The notes under the pieces are model-generated. The model searched no databases. It was not told where the DNA came from and was given only the letters and a program-made list of their open reading frames with translations. The translations under genes and the position numbers were made by a program. A stretch of 32,418 nucleotides of DNA, taken from positions 1-32,418 of the forward strand of contig JBHEMU010000191.1 in NCBI GenBank assembly GCA_046262415.1. Direction: 5' to 3'. The DNA is from JACDAS01 sp046262415. Its GTDB lineage: Bacteria > Actinomycetota > Thermoleophilia > Gaiellales > Gaiellaceae. Shown piece by piece: positions 22,008 through 30,971 of this stretch. Position 1 is the stretch's first letter, and each line of letters begins with the position of its first letter.

Positions 22008-23023
22008 AGCCCGAGCACCTCGCGGTAGACGGCGACGGTCCGGCGCGCCGTCTCCGCCCAGCTGAAGCCCCTGGCCCGCTCGATCCCGGCCGCCGACAGC
22101 CGCTCGCGCTCGGCGATCGCCCGCCGGATCGTCGCGGCCAGCTCGTGCTCGGCCGCGTAGAGAGCTGCGTCCCCCGCCACCTCCCGCAGGGCCGCCTCGG
22201 GCGCGGCGACCACCGGCGTCCCGCAGGCCATCGCCTCGAGCACGGGCAGCCCGAACCCCTCGAACCGCGACGGCAGCACGAGGCACGAAGCCGCGCGGTA
22301 GAGCTCGGCGAGCTCCGGCTTGGACACGTACCCGCGCAGGTCGGCGCCGCGCCGCTCGAGCTCGCGGGCGAGCGCCTCGTCCTTCCTCGGGCCGGCGACG
22401 ACGAGGGGCAGGCCGAGCTCCGCCGCCGCGGCGGCGGCGGCGAGCGGGCGCTTGCGCGTTTGGATCGCGCCGACGAAGAGGAGGTACGAGTCCGCCGAGG
22501 CGGGGCCCGGAGTGAAGGCGGGGTCGACGCCGTTCGGCGTCACCTCGATCCGAGCGGCGGGAATGCCGTAGAGCTCGATCAGGTCGCCCTTCGTCCGCTC
22601 GGAGACGGCCAGGACGCGCGCGGCGCGCCGGGCAGAGCGCGGGACGGCGATCCGGAAGGTGAGGCGGTCGAGCCTGCCCATGAGGCTGCGATCGCGCTCG
22701 AAGGACAGATCGTGCACCGTCAGCACCGCCGGGCAGGGGCAGCGGAGCGGCAGCGAATGCTGGAAGTGGCCGAGCGCGGCACGGAGGCGCCGGAGCAGCC
22801 GCGGCAGCGTCCACGCCATCCGGAGCTCCTGGCTGCGCGCCGGGAGCTCGACCGCCTCGACGCCGGCCGGCACGAGCTCCGGGTGACGGGTGACCGCGGC
22901 GAGCCGCAGCGACCCCTCCGCGGCGGCAGGAAGCTGCCGGAGCAGGTTCTCGACGTACGTCTCGTCGCCCGTGCGCCGCCGACCGAGCACGTCCGCGTCG
23001 ACGACGACGAGCGGCGGCGTCAC
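22004..23023 (-). CDS. GT4 family glycosyltransferase (first of three tandem paralogs)
   Basis: 339 residues, GT-B fold. Family marks are RRTGDETYVENLLRQL near the N-terminus, VTPNGVDPAFTP at the domain joint, FVGAIQTRKRP, and the donor-binding FPSRFEGFGLPVLEAMACGTP. It would use a nucleotide sugar to extend the glycan. Start GTG 23023 overlaps the stop of the next upstream gene. It resembles its two upstream neighbours closely, suggesting tandem duplication. The EX7E-like element (EGFGLPVLE) is intact. Confidence 0.92.
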   Translation of the reverse strand: MTPPLVVVDADVLGRRRTGDETYVENLLRQLPAAAEGSLRLAAVTRHPELVPAGVEAVELPARSQELRMAWTLPRLLRRLRAALGHFQHSLPLRCPCPAVLTVHDLSFERDRSLMGRLDRLTFRIAVPRSARRAARVLAVSERTKGDLIELYGIPAARIEVTPNGVDPAFTPGPASADSYLLFVGAIQTRKRPLAAAAAAAELGLPLVVAGPRKDEALARELERRGADLRGYVSKPELAELYRAASCLVLPSRFEGFGLPVLEAMACGTPVVAAPEAALREVAGDAALYAAEHELAATIRRAIAERERLSAAGIERARGFSWAETARRTVAVYREVLGL

Positions 23024-24012
23024 GCTGCCAGCTCCCGGTAGACGCCGGCCGTGGCACGAGCGGTCTCGCGCCAGCTGAAGCGACGAGCCCGCTCGAGTCC
23101 GTCGAGGCGCAGCGTGTCGCGGCGGGCGACCGCGTCCTCGATGCCGGCCGCGATCGACGCCGGGTCGAGCGGGTCGACGAGCACCGCGGCTCCGCCGGCG
23201 ACCTCCTCCAGCGCTCCGCCGGCGCTCGTGACGACGGGGGTACCGCAGGCCATCGCCTCGACCACCGGGAGCCCGAAGCCCTCGTAGAGCGAGGGGTAGG
23301 CGACGCAGGCGGCCCCGCGGTAGAGCTCCGCGAGAGCCTCGTCGTCCACCTCGCCCAGCCAGCGGACGCGCTCCCCCGCGACCCGAACGTCGCCCCAGCC
23401 GCGCGCGCCCACGACCCTGAGCTCGGCACCGAGCCGCTCGGTCGCGCGAACGAGACGCGCCAGGTTCTTCCGCGGCTCCAGAGTCGTCACCGTCAGCACG
23501 TAGTCCCCGCCCGCCGCCGGACCCTCGGGCACGAACGCCTCGGCGACGCCGTTGCCGATCACGCGGATCCGGCGCTCCGGGACGCCGAGCCGCTCGACGA
23601 GCTCGCGCTTCGTGAACTCGGAGACGGCGATCAGGCGCTGGGCCGCCCCGGCCACCCGTGGGACGGCGACGCGGCTGTAGGTGCGCGTCCAGCGGTTGAA
23701 CGTCCCCGGGTGGCGCAGGACGGCCAGGTCGTGAACGGTAACCACCAGCGGAAGGGGACTGTCGAAGGGAGCGCGGAAGGTCGGGCAGTGCAGGACGTCG
23801 ATCCGCGCCTGCTCGGCCGCCTCGGGCAGCCAGACCGGATACCAGACGGCGTCTCGGAGAGCGGCCGCGACCCGGCCGCCCCCTCCCCAGCTCAGCGGGA
23901 CGTACTCGACCTCGGCGTACCGGGTGAGGCCCCGGACGTAACGCGCCGTGCCGGCTCTCGTCTGCGCGAGCGCGGAGACGTCGAGGCCGACCCGGAGCTC
24001 AGCGCCGGGCAC
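23020..24012 (-). CDS. GT4 family glycosyltransferase (second of three tandem paralogs)
   Basis: 330 residues. It has the acceptor loop TRAGTARYVRGLTRY, the central VIGNGVAEAFVPEG, TVTTLEPRKNLARLV and the donor site YPSLYEGFGLPVVEAMACGTP. It is closest in layout to the mannosyltransferase B-like GT4 enzymes. GTG 24012 overlaps the end of the upstream gene by 14 bp. Overlaps on both ends indicate coordinated translation. The donor sugar is not known; GDP-mannose is possible because gmd lies in the same region. Confidence 0.92.
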   Translation of the reverse strand: MPGAELRVGLDVSALAQTRAGTARYVRGLTRYAEVEYVPLSWGGGGRVAAALRDAVWYPVWLPEAAEQARIDVLHCPTFRAPFDSPLPLVVTVHDLAVLRHPGTFNRWTRTYSRVAVPRVAGAAQRLIAVSEFTKRELVERLGVPERRIRVIGNGVAEAFVPEGPAAGGDYVLTVTTLEPRKNLARLVRATERLGAELRVVGARGWGDVRVAGERVRWLGEVDDEALAELYRGAACVAYPSLYEGFGLPVVEAMACGTPVVTSAGGALEEVAGGAAVLVDPLDPASIAAGIEDAVARRDTLRLDGLERARRFSWRETARATAGVYRELAA

Positions 24013-25078
24013 GCGCTACCTCGTAGGCGTCGAGGAAGATCCGCCCCGTCTCGTCCCAGCTGAACCCGGCCGCGTGCGCGAGGCCGCGCGGGACGAGCTC
24101 GTCTCGTCCGGCCAGCGCCCGCTCGATGCCGGCCGCGATCTCCTCCGGGCGCTCGGGATCGACCCGCACGGCCGCCTCTCCGCACGCCTCGTCCAGCGAC
24201 GGGTGCGAGGAGACGACGCAGGGGGCGCCGCTCGCCATCGCCTCGAGCACGGGGATCCCGAAGCCCTCGAAGCGAGAGGGGAAGACGAAGGCGGCGGCGC
24301 CGCGGTACAGGTGGGCCAACTCGGCGTCGTCGACGAATCCGCAGCGGACGATCCCCGCACGGTCGAGCAGCGGCTGCGGGCCCCAGCCCTCGCCGCCCGC
24401 GACCGCGAGCGCGAGGTCGCCGCCGAGCAGCGCGTGCGCATCGACGAGCGTTGCGAGGTTCTTGCGCGGCTCGAGCGTGGCCACGGTGAGGACGTAGGGC
24501 CGGCCGAGATCGGCGCCGTCGCCGTCGGGACGGAACCGCTCGCCGACGCCGGGGTGGGCGACCCGGAGGCGCTCGCGCTCGACGCCCAGGCGCTCCTGTA
24601 CGTCGCGCGCGGTGTGGGCGGAGTTGCAGAGGAGGACGTCGCAGGTCCGGGCCGCGTTCGCGTACTTGGCCGCGTGCATGCTGCGCGTGCGGGGCGTCAC
24701 CCACTCGGGGAAGCGGAGCGGGACGAGGTCGTGAATCGTCGTCGCCCGGACGCCCGCCCGCTGCGGCGGAAACATCCAGTCGGAGAAGTGGAGCACGTCG
24801 ACCGGACCGAGAAAGCGCTCGACCGCCGGGCGGCCGAGCCGGCTCCAGGCCTGCCGCCAGTGGTGGGCGAAGGGCAGGAAGCGCAGGGAGAGCCGTACCG
24901 GGATGCCGGCGAGCGCCGCCGGGATCGCGCGCAGGCCCTGCAGGCTCGTCGGGGCGAAGGCGACGATCTCGTGGTCGCCGCCGGCGGCCTTGGCCAGCCC
25001 CGCCAACGAGCCCCGGATGTAGTTGCCGATCCCGGTCCGCGGATGCGACAGCGGGGAGACGTCGAACGCCACTCTCAC
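23999..25078 (-). CDS. GT4 family glycosyltransferase (third of three tandem paralogs)
   Basis: 359 residues from GTG 25078, which overlaps the stop of the upstream membrane protein (GTGA). N-terminal VAFDVSPLSHPRTGIGNYIRG is the acceptor/nucleotide loop; TVATLEPRKNLATLVDAH and FPSRFEGFGIPVLEAMASGAP form the donor-binding half. I rejected an in-frame start 40 codons upstream because it lies wholly within the preceding gene and adds no conserved sequence. Function is glycan extension from a nucleotide sugar. Confidence 0.92.
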   Translation of the reverse strand: MRVAFDVSPLSHPRTGIGNYIRGSLAGLAKAAGGDHEIVAFAPTSLQGLRAIPAALAGIPVRLSLRFLPFAHHWRQAWSRLGRPAVERFLGPVDVLHFSDWMFPPQRAGVRATTIHDLVPLRFPEWVTPRTRSMHAAKYANAARTCDVLLCNSAHTARDVQERLGVERERLRVAHPGVGERFRPDGDGADLGRPYVLTVATLEPRKNLATLVDAHALLGGDLALAVAGGEGWGPQPLLDRAGIVRCGFVDDAELAHLYRGAAAFVFPSRFEGFGIPVLEAMASGAPCVVSSHPSLDEACGEAAVRVDPERPEEIAAGIERALAGRDELVPRGLAHAAGFSWDETGRIFLDAYEVARARR

Positions 25079-27174
25079 CTGGAGGAGTAGGCGAAGCGGT
25101 TGAAGTGGATCCCGAGCTCGCGGGGGTCGGAGTTCTCCCCCCCGGTGACCACGGCCGGGATCGCGGTCGGGCTGACCTCGAAGCGAGTCGAACACCATCG
25201 GTCGACCGGCTCGAGCGGGACGCGCAGCGTCCGCCGAGCGCCTGGAGGGACGACCACGCGGGCGACCTGCCGGTTCCGGACGAACGCGGTGACCCGCTGC
25301 GGTCTCGTGAACAGAGCGGTGTCACTCTGCAGCAGCACCGTCAGCGAGCCCCCGTCGCAATCGAGGCGCGTGTAGATCACGCGCGGGCCGGACCAGGTGT
25401 CCTGCGGATACAGACCCGTTACGCGTGAGATCTGCCGGAGGGGGCCCTCGACGCGGTAGAGGAGCATACCCTTGTGCCGGTCGCGGGCGATCACCTCGCC
25501 GGCCAGGCCCACCGAGCCGTCGGCCAGGGCGTACGCGGGCCGGAGCTCCCGATCGGGCGCGAGGAGGAGGCCGGAGCGACGCTCGACGGTGATCGGCGTC
25601 TCCGAAAGGCCGGCGGAGAACCGCGGCGCCAGGTCGTAGATCGTGCCGACGCTGCGGTTGAACACCTCGTTCTGCCAGATCACCTGCCGCTCGGTGTTTC
25701 CGGACCAGATCGCGACCACGTCCGCGTCGCGCCCGACGGCGCGGTCGATCCAGTCGCGGTGCGGATGCGTGATCCCCGCGAAGAGAGCTCCGAGCGAGGC
25801 GACGCGATGCTTGCCCTCGACCGGCCGGTACGAGGCGGCGAAGTAGAGGAGGACGAGCCCGGGCAGGACGAGCGCGTAGCGCCGCGGGCAGAAGAGGAAT
25901 GCGAACCCGGCGGCCATCGACGTGAGCACGACGATCGCCGGCAGCTGCTCGAGCGTGAACGGTGAGGGGTGCAGCGACCAGACCGGGAGGATCGCCAGGG
26001 TGTCCGAGACCGCGTTCAGGTTGATCAGCGTGTGGTAGGGCAGCACGCCCGGCAGGCCGGCGGCCACGATCGCGGCCGCCGCGGCGAGGCCCCGCGGGCG
26101 CGGCAGCCCCTGGTCGACCCAGACGAGCAGGGCGATCAGGAAGAGCGGCGCGACGTAGAACATGTTCCGCTCCTCGATCCGCAGCGACTCGACCGAGGCG
26201 AACGCCGCCACCTCGAGCACGAGCCAGAAGACGACCGGGACCGACGCTGCGACGAAGATGCGCACGCGCTCCGGCAGACCAGGCCCGAGCCCCGCCAGGA
26301 CGATCAGCGCGGCGAACGGCAGGATCCCGAGCGAGAGGTCGAGCTCGGCGACGTGGTAGAGGAACCAGCGCGAGACGTCCGACACCTGGAAGTCGCGCTC
26401 GCCGGCCACCTGGTAGGCCCCGAGAATGCCGAGCGGGGAACGCCCGCGACCCGCCTGGACGGCCAAGACCAGGAGCGCGCCCGCCGCGACCAGCCCGTAG
26501 AGCAGGCGGTAACGCCGGAACGCGGCCCGGCCCGCGAGGGCGAGCGGGGCGGTCAGCACGGCCGGCAGCAGCGCGATCGCCTGCGCACGGGTGAGGAACG
26601 CGACCGCGCACACCCCGAGCAGGACGACCGTGCGGACCGGGGTCGGCCGCTCCAGCCAGAGCACGAGCGCGAGCACGGCAGCGAGGAAGACCGGGTAGAA
26701 GGCGTTCTCGGTCATGAGCACGCCCGTGTAGATCATCGACGGCACCGCGACGGTGAGCGCCGCCGCGAGCAGGGAGAGGGCGGGCGTCAGGACGCGCCGC
26801 GCGAGGAAGTACGCGGGCACGGCGGCCAGCGACATCACCAGCGCGTTGATCGCCTTGGCGGCTGCATAGGCGTCCGGGACGGCGTCGAAGAGCGCCCAGG
26901 CCGGAGCGATGAGCAGCGGGTAGACGATCCCGTACGCGGCGGTGGGCTCGTCCCGCACGAGGAACCGGCCGCTCTCGGCGAAGCTCTTCGCGAGCTCGGA
27001 GTAGATCAGCTCGTCGATGAAGATCCAGGGCGCCACGATCCGGCGACCCAGCCCGTAGCGGACGACCGTCGAGACGACGACGAGGCCGGCGAGCCAGGCC
27101 CAGGCGGGGACGGCGCGAACGAGCGCGAGTCTCTCCGCGCGTGGCCGGCGCGCCGCCTCGGCGCTACCGGCCAA
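25075..27174 (-). CDS. GT39/ArnT-like polytopic membrane glycosyltransferase candidate
   Basis: 699 residues, about 12 membrane segments up to residue 450 and an extracytoplasmic C-terminal domain (about 480-699) rich in beta strands. The first outer loop has WIFIDELIYSELAKSFAESG, carrying the Asp/Glu pair expected for polyprenyl-phosphate-sugar-dependent GT-C enzymes. It is paralogous to 12858-15038. The TTG at 27174 is the earliest plausible start and overlaps the upstream stop by 11 bp; the start is uncertain. It likely decorates the glycan or a surface protein after export. Confidence 0.87.
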   Translation of the reverse strand: MAGSAEAARRPRAERLALVRAVPAWAWLAGLVVVSTVVRYGLGRRIVAPWIFIDELIYSELAKSFAESGRFLVRDEPTAAYGIVYPLLIAPAWALFDAVPDAYAAAKAINALVMSLAAVPAYFLARRVLTPALSLLAAALTVAVPSMIYTGVLMTENAFYPVFLAAVLALVLWLERPTPVRTVVLLGVCAVAFLTRAQAIALLPAVLTAPLALAGRAAFRRYRLLYGLVAAGALLVLAVQAGRGRSPLGILGAYQVAGERDFQVSDVSRWFLYHVAELDLSLGILPFAALIVLAGLGPGLPERVRIFVAASVPVVFWLVLEVAAFASVESLRIEERNMFYVAPLFLIALLVWVDQGLPRPRGLAAAAAIVAAGLPGVLPYHTLINLNAVSDTLAILPVWSLHPSPFTLEQLPAIVVLTSMAAGFAFLFCPRRYALVLPGLVLLYFAASYRPVEGKHRVASLGALFAGITHPHRDWIDRAVGRDADVVAIWSGNTERQVIWQNEVFNRSVGTIYDLAPRFSAGLSETPITVERRSGLLLAPDRELRPAYALADGSVGLAGEVIARDRHKGMLLYRVEGPLRQISRVTGLYPQDTWSGPRVIYTRLDCDGGSLTVLLQSDTALFTRPQRVTAFVRNRQVARVVVPPGARRTLRVPLEPVDRWCSTRFEVSPTAIPAVVTGGENSDPRELGIHFNRFAYSSR

Positions 27175-28399
27175 GGCCTGCCTCGCTCAGCCGCCGGCCG
27201 AGCTCGGAGGCCTCGGGATCGTCCGCGGCGATGCCGACCTCGGCGGCCGCGGTCGCCACGTCTCTGACCACGTCCGCGGCCACGGCCGCGCCACCCGCAG
27301 CCTCCTCGAGCGCGGCGACGTAGGCCTCGGCGACGCGCTCGAGGTCGTGCTCGCGCACGGCCGCCGCGCGGGCGGCCGCGGCCATGGCGGCGCGGGTCTC
27401 GGCGCTGCCGGCGAGCAGCTCGAGCGCGCCTTCGAGCGCCTCGGGCTCACGCTCGTCGACCGGCACCTTGAGCGCCGCCGCGTCCGGAAGCTCGGAGAAC
27501 CAGCCGACATCGCTGACGACGAGGGGCTTGCCGAGCGACAGGGCGCGGATCGCCGTGCCGGAGGTCTCCCCCATCGTGGGCGCGCGCAGGCTCACGCAGA
27601 CGTCGCATGCCGCCATCAGCGACCAGAGACGCGACTCGTCCACGTACGGCTCGCGGACGACGGCGTCGCCGAGCTCGAGCTGGGCCAGGCGCCGGCCGAG
27701 ATCGAAGCGCGGCGCCGTCTGCCCCACGAGCAGCAGGCGAGCCTCCGGTCGGCGGCGGCGCAGTGCGGCGAAGGCCCTCAGCAGCTGCGGGATCCGCTTG
27801 CTCGCGTTCAGGTGGCCGAAGCAGCCGAAGAGCGGCGCTCCCGTCACGTCGGCGGGCGCGACGGCCGGCGCCGGCCACGCGGGATGCGCGATCCGCCAGA
27901 TCCGCCCCTCGAACCCCGCCGTCCTGGCCCCCCGCTCGACGTAGCGGGAGTGCACGATCAGCCCGGTCGCCCGCTCCAGGATCCGCCCGGCGAGCGGGAA
28001 GTCCTCCGGGCGCGTCTCCCACAGGGGCGGGATGCGGTTGTCCAGCACCGCGTACCCGAGCAGGCGGCCGACCAGTCCGTGACCTCGCTCGAGCGCGTCG
28101 AGGTAGCCGGCGGCGTCGCCGCGCGCGAGCGTCAGCCCGGAGACGAGGTGGTGGAGCACGAGCTCGTGCAGGACGACGACGCCCGGCCGGCGCTCGAGCG
28201 CCTCCACGATCCATCCGTGCGCTTCGGGGTCGTTGCCCACGTGGTAGAGGGCGACGTCCGCCCGCGGCGTCCGGCGGAAGCGGCCGGGCCTGGCGATGGC
28301 GATCTCGACGCGGCGCCCGAGCGCCGGCAGCAGCAGCGCGCTGTAGTCGGCGATCCCGGACCGGGACGGGGGCAGGGGCGAGTGGTAGGCGACCTTCAC
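27164..28399 (-). CDS. GT4 family glycosyltransferase
   Basis: 411 residues. VKVAYHSPLPPSRSGIADYS is a typical N-terminus, HELVLHHLVSG forms part of the acceptor region, and FGCFGHLNASKRIPQLLRAF marks the second Rossmann half, with LRAPTMGETSGTAIRALSLG in place of the usual EGFG...E donor motif. GTG 28399 has an AAAGGGG ribosome-binding site, which is part of the left arm of structured element B. The C-terminal 60 residues are Ala-rich and probably helical. Confidence 0.9.
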   Translation of the reverse strand: MKVAYHSPLPPSRSGIADYSALLLPALGRRVEIAIARPGRFRRTPRADVALYHVGNDPEAHGWIVEALERRPGVVVLHELVLHHLVSGLTLARGDAAGYLDALERGHGLVGRLLGYAVLDNRIPPLWETRPEDFPLAGRILERATGLIVHSRYVERGARTAGFEGRIWRIAHPAWPAPAVAPADVTGAPLFGCFGHLNASKRIPQLLRAFAALRRRRPEARLLLVGQTAPRFDLGRRLAQLELGDAVVREPYVDESRLWSLMAACDVCVSLRAPTMGETSGTAIRALSLGKPLVVSDVGWFSELPDAAALKVPVDEREPEALEGALELLAGSAETRAAMAAAARAAAVREHDLERVAEAYVAALEEAAGGAAVAADVVRDVATAAAEVGIAADDPEASELGRRLSEAGLGR

Positions 28400-28404
28400 G
28401 TCAC

Positions 28405-28565
28405 GCGCCCCTTTCGCAATGACCACTCGGCGCCGGGGTGCGATGGGCGGCCGAGGGCAAGGACACAGGGAGCCCGCATGGCAGCGCCATGGGGGCGACC
28501 GAGGACGCCGCCATCGGGCGTCCAGCGCGGCACGGCGTCACCGTGCTTCATTGTAAAAGGGGCGC
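28405..28565 (+). ncRNA. Structured RNA-like element, copy B (HEARO/omega-RNA-like, stand-alone)
   Basis: A 125-nt core (28423-28547) lies between arms GCGCCCCTTTCGCAATGA (28405-28422) and TCATTGTAAAAGGGGCGC (28548-28565), which pair with one mismatch and one wobble. The arms share no sequence with those of copy A beyond the inner ATGA, yet keep pairing. The core shares GGGGCGACCGAGGACGC (28492-28508) and a stem with triloop AGC (CATGGC/GCCATG in place of GATAGC/GCTATC), a compensatory change that supports structure. It sits between two minus-strand genes. The left arm contains the ribosome-binding site of the 28399 gene; the right arm contains the stop codon of the upstream gene. No ORF is embedded. 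The HEARO-like label is unverified. Confidence 0.55.
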
Positions 28566-29588
28566 AGCCAGGAGGCGGTCGATGCAGGCGTCCCAGGTGA
28601 CGCGCTCGGCGACGGCCTTCCCGGCCCGGCCCCAGCCCGCGGCCTCGTCGGGGTGGTCGGCCAGCCAGGAGGCCGCGCGCGCGAGCTCGTCGGCCCGCGG
28701 CGCGACGACGAGGCCGGTGCGCCGGTCGCCCACGATCTCGAGCGGCCCGCCGGCGTCGGTGGTCGTCAGCACGGGCTTCTCCGAGAGGAACGCCTCGTAG
28801 GGAACCATGCCGAAATCCTCGTCGATCGGCGCGTAGAACACGCCCAGGCACCGCGCGTAGAGGTCTGCGAGGGCCTCGTCGGACACCCGCCCGGCGAAGA
28901 CGGCGCGGCCGTCGAGCGCGTGCTCGCGGGCGAGCCGCTCGAGCCGCTCGCGGTCCGGCCCCTCGCCGACGATCACGCAGCGGAGCGAGGGCTCGGCAGC
29001 CAGGGCGTCCAGCAGCAGGTCGATCCGCTTGGCGCGGTCGAGCCGGTTGACGGAGAGGATGAAGCCCTCCGAGGCGGCGGCGCGGTACGGCAGCGGCGCC
29101 GGCGGATGGGGCAGCAGCTCCGCCTCGATCCCGGTCGAGCGCTCCAGCCGCTCGGCGACGTTCCGCGAGGTGGCGAACACCCTGCGGGCCTCGCCGAGAG
29201 CGACCCGGTCGAGGCGCTGGACGGCGCGCCGGGTCGCCCGCTCCTCCGCGGACTCCCCGAACTGCCCGAGCTCGGTGCGGTCGAGCTCGTACGCCTGGCG
29301 GAACTGGTGCAGGACCCACGCCACCTTGTTCGCGTGGCGGACGCAGTACGAGGGGAACTTGGTCGCGATCACCAGCTCGATCGCGCGCCCATCCGCCTCG
29401 TCGAGGTCGAGAAGGCGCCAGAGGAAGGCCTGCGTCAGCACCCTCCGGCCGGGGTACCACTTGAACGGCACGGTGACGAGCTCGGCGTCGTGCCCGCGGC
29501 GCCTCAGCTCGCCGACGAGGTCGTCGGCGACGATCTCGGCCCCGCCGCGCGCGAACGGCACCTGCGGCCGGCAGACGGCGATCCTCAC
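28548..29588 (-). CDS. GT4 family glycosyltransferase, first gene of the glycan operon
   Basis: 346 residues. MRIAVCRPQVPFARGGAEIV is the GT-B N-terminus; ILSVNRLDRAKRIDLLLDAL and the donor site YAPIDEDFGMVPYEAFLSEKP mark the second domain. Its final codons and TGA stop lie within the right arm of structured element B (28548-28565). A GTG at 29588 starts the chain; the 199 bp upstream show no convincing promoter hexamer. It would act early in assembly if gene order follows pathway order, which is only a guess. Confidence 0.92.
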   Translation of the reverse strand: MRIAVCRPQVPFARGGAEIVADDLVGELRRRGHDAELVTVPFKWYPGRRVLTQAFLWRLLDLDEADGRAIELVIATKFPSYCVRHANKVAWVLHQFRQAYELDRTELGQFGESAEERATRRAVQRLDRVALGEARRVFATSRNVAERLERSTGIEAELLPHPPAPLPYRAAASEGFILSVNRLDRAKRIDLLLDALAAEPSLRCVIVGEGPDRERLERLAREHALDGRAVFAGRVSDEALADLYARCLGVFYAPIDEDFGMVPYEAFLSEKPVLTTTDAGGPLEIVGDRRTGLVVAPRADELARAASWLADHPDEAAGWGRAGKAVAERVTWDACIDRLLAAPLLQ

Positions 29589-29787
29589 CGGGCGCGCCCC
29601 GCGACCGTCAGAGGTCCTCGCGCGGCTACCGGGGACCCCCTGACCGCGCCCCTACCGCGCGACGCTAGCGAGCCCGGGCGCGCGGGTGTGTGTCCCGACG
29701 TCAGCAGGGTGTGCCGTTTCGCGCGCGGGGCACGCGGCGCCGAGCCGGTCCCGCGCGGCCCGCTCCGGCGGCGCCGAAGGGCTCTCC

Positions 29788-30903
29788 TCACGGCGCTCGC
29801 GCGAGGAGCGCGTAGTCGAGGGGCCCGAACAGGAGCTCGTTCAGCCGGCGCGCATTCGCGGCCGGCACCGGATCGTCGGGCACCTCGAGCCGCTCCGCGG
29901 GCTCGTTCAGGAAGCGCAGCTGGACGTCGGAGAACCCCGCCTGGCGCGCGAGCAGGGACAGCGTCTCGGGCACGAGCGGCTGCGCGTGGGTGAGATCGGC
30001 GAAGTAGTTCCGCAGCGCGAGCGGGGAGAGCGGATTGATCGTCTCCGCCACGAGCAGCCCGCCCGGCCGGAGCTTGGCCCGCGCCAGGTCGAGCAGCCGC
30101 ACGAGCGCCGGCGGCGGCAGGTGCTCGACCACCTGACCCGCGAAGATGCCCCCGAGCGAGTAGTCGGGCAGCGACTCGAGGTGGGCGAGCGCGTCCGCCT
30201 GCTCGACCTCGAGGCCCTCGCCCCGCGCGTAGGCGACCATGTCCGCGTCCGCGTCGACGCCCCGTGCCTCGATCCCGGCCGCCCGGAGCAGCGCGAGCAG
30301 CTCGCCGCGTCCGCAGCCGACGTCGAGCACCGGGGCGGCGTCCACGAACTCCTCGACGTAACGACTCTGCCGTCCCCGGATCACCTCGGTCGATCCGCGC
30401 AACCTGCTCTCGAAGGCGAAGTAGTCGGGCAGCGTCGCCGCGGCGGGCTCGGCCGCCACCGTCGCCGGCGTCGAGCCGGCCGGCCGGCGCTCGAGCCGCA
30501 GCAGCCGCTCCTCGAGCTCGGTCGCGAGCCGCAGCGCCTCGTCCCGCTCGCCCAGGGCCGCGTCCGTCCGCTCGTACAGATCGTCGACGAGCTTCAGCAC
30601 CGCGTCGTTGAACGCGCGCTGCTCGGCCGCGAGCGGCTCGACGTACCAGCGCATCAACCGCCGGAGCACCGGCTTGGCGGGCCGCGCGGCGAGCCCCTTC
30701 AGCCCCGGCCGGCGCTCGGAGGGTCGCTCGGCCGAGACGGGCCACAAGCGCTCCGCCTGCGCCCTGGCCGCGGCCGCGACGCCGCGGTCGCCGGCCCCGC
30801 CGCGGAGCTCCTCCTGCAACCGCGCCATCAGCGCCTCCACGTCGACCTCGCCGGCGGAAGAAACCCCTGCAGGAGCAGCACTTTTCCGACCGGCTGCCGG
30901 CAT
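29788..30903 (-). CDS. SAM-dependent methyltransferase with N-terminal coiled-coil region
   Basis: 371 residues. The N-terminal 140 residues are charged and helical, including KPVLRRLMRWYVEPLAAEQ (77-95) and a coiled coil (about 100-140). The methyltransferase domain has motif I PVLDVGCGRGELLALL (191-206), the GVDADADMV acidic loop and FAGQVVEHLPPP, followed by LRPGGLLVAETINP. The layout recalls methyltransferases tied to glycan chain ends, where a coiled coil can set chain length; that parallel is inference. ATG 30903 is preceded by TAGAAT with a 6-nt spacer, fitting a leaderless mRNA. Confidence 0.88.
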   Translation of the reverse strand: MPAAGRKSAAPAGVSSAGEVDVEALMARLQEELRGGAGDRGVAAAARAQAERLWPVSAERPSERRPGLKGLAARPAKPVLRRLMRWYVEPLAAEQRAFNDAVLKLVDDLYERTDAALGERDEALRLATELEERLLRLERRPAGSTPATVAAEPAAATLPDYFAFESRLRGSTEVIRGRQSRYVEEFVDAAPVLDVGCGRGELLALLRAAGIEARGVDADADMVAYARGEGLEVEQADALAHLESLPDYSLGGIFAGQVVEHLPPPALVRLLDLARAKLRPGGLLVAETINPLSPLALRNYFADLTHAQPLVPETLSLLARQAGFSDVQLRFLNEPAERLEVPDDPVPAANARRLNELLFGPLDYALLARAP

Positions 30904-30909
30904 CGGCCC

Positions 30910-30965
30910 ATTCTAGCCGGGGCGGATTACGGCCTTGTAAGGGCGCGCGGCCCTTGGTCTACGCT
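30910..30965. promoter_or_regulatory. Symmetric divergent promoter pair sharing one -35 hexamer
   Basis: The minus-strand -10 TAGAAT (30910-30915) and the plus-strand -10 TACGCT (30960-30965) each lie exactly 19 bp from a shared TTGTAA/TTACAA hexamer (30935-30940). Each -10 is 6 nt from its start codon (30903 and 30972), so both mRNAs would be leaderless. The 19-bp spacing is longer than the usual 17, so the shared -35 may be a regulator site instead. Confidence 0.5.
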
Positions 30966-30971
30966 CCCGCG

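Noticed and set aside
29589..29787. Possible further repeat copy or small gene in the 199-bp gap
   Set aside because: A GTGTGTCCCGACGTC word vaguely recalls the 40-bp repeat, but the central palindrome is missing; no convincing ORF, promoter or hairpin terminator was seen.
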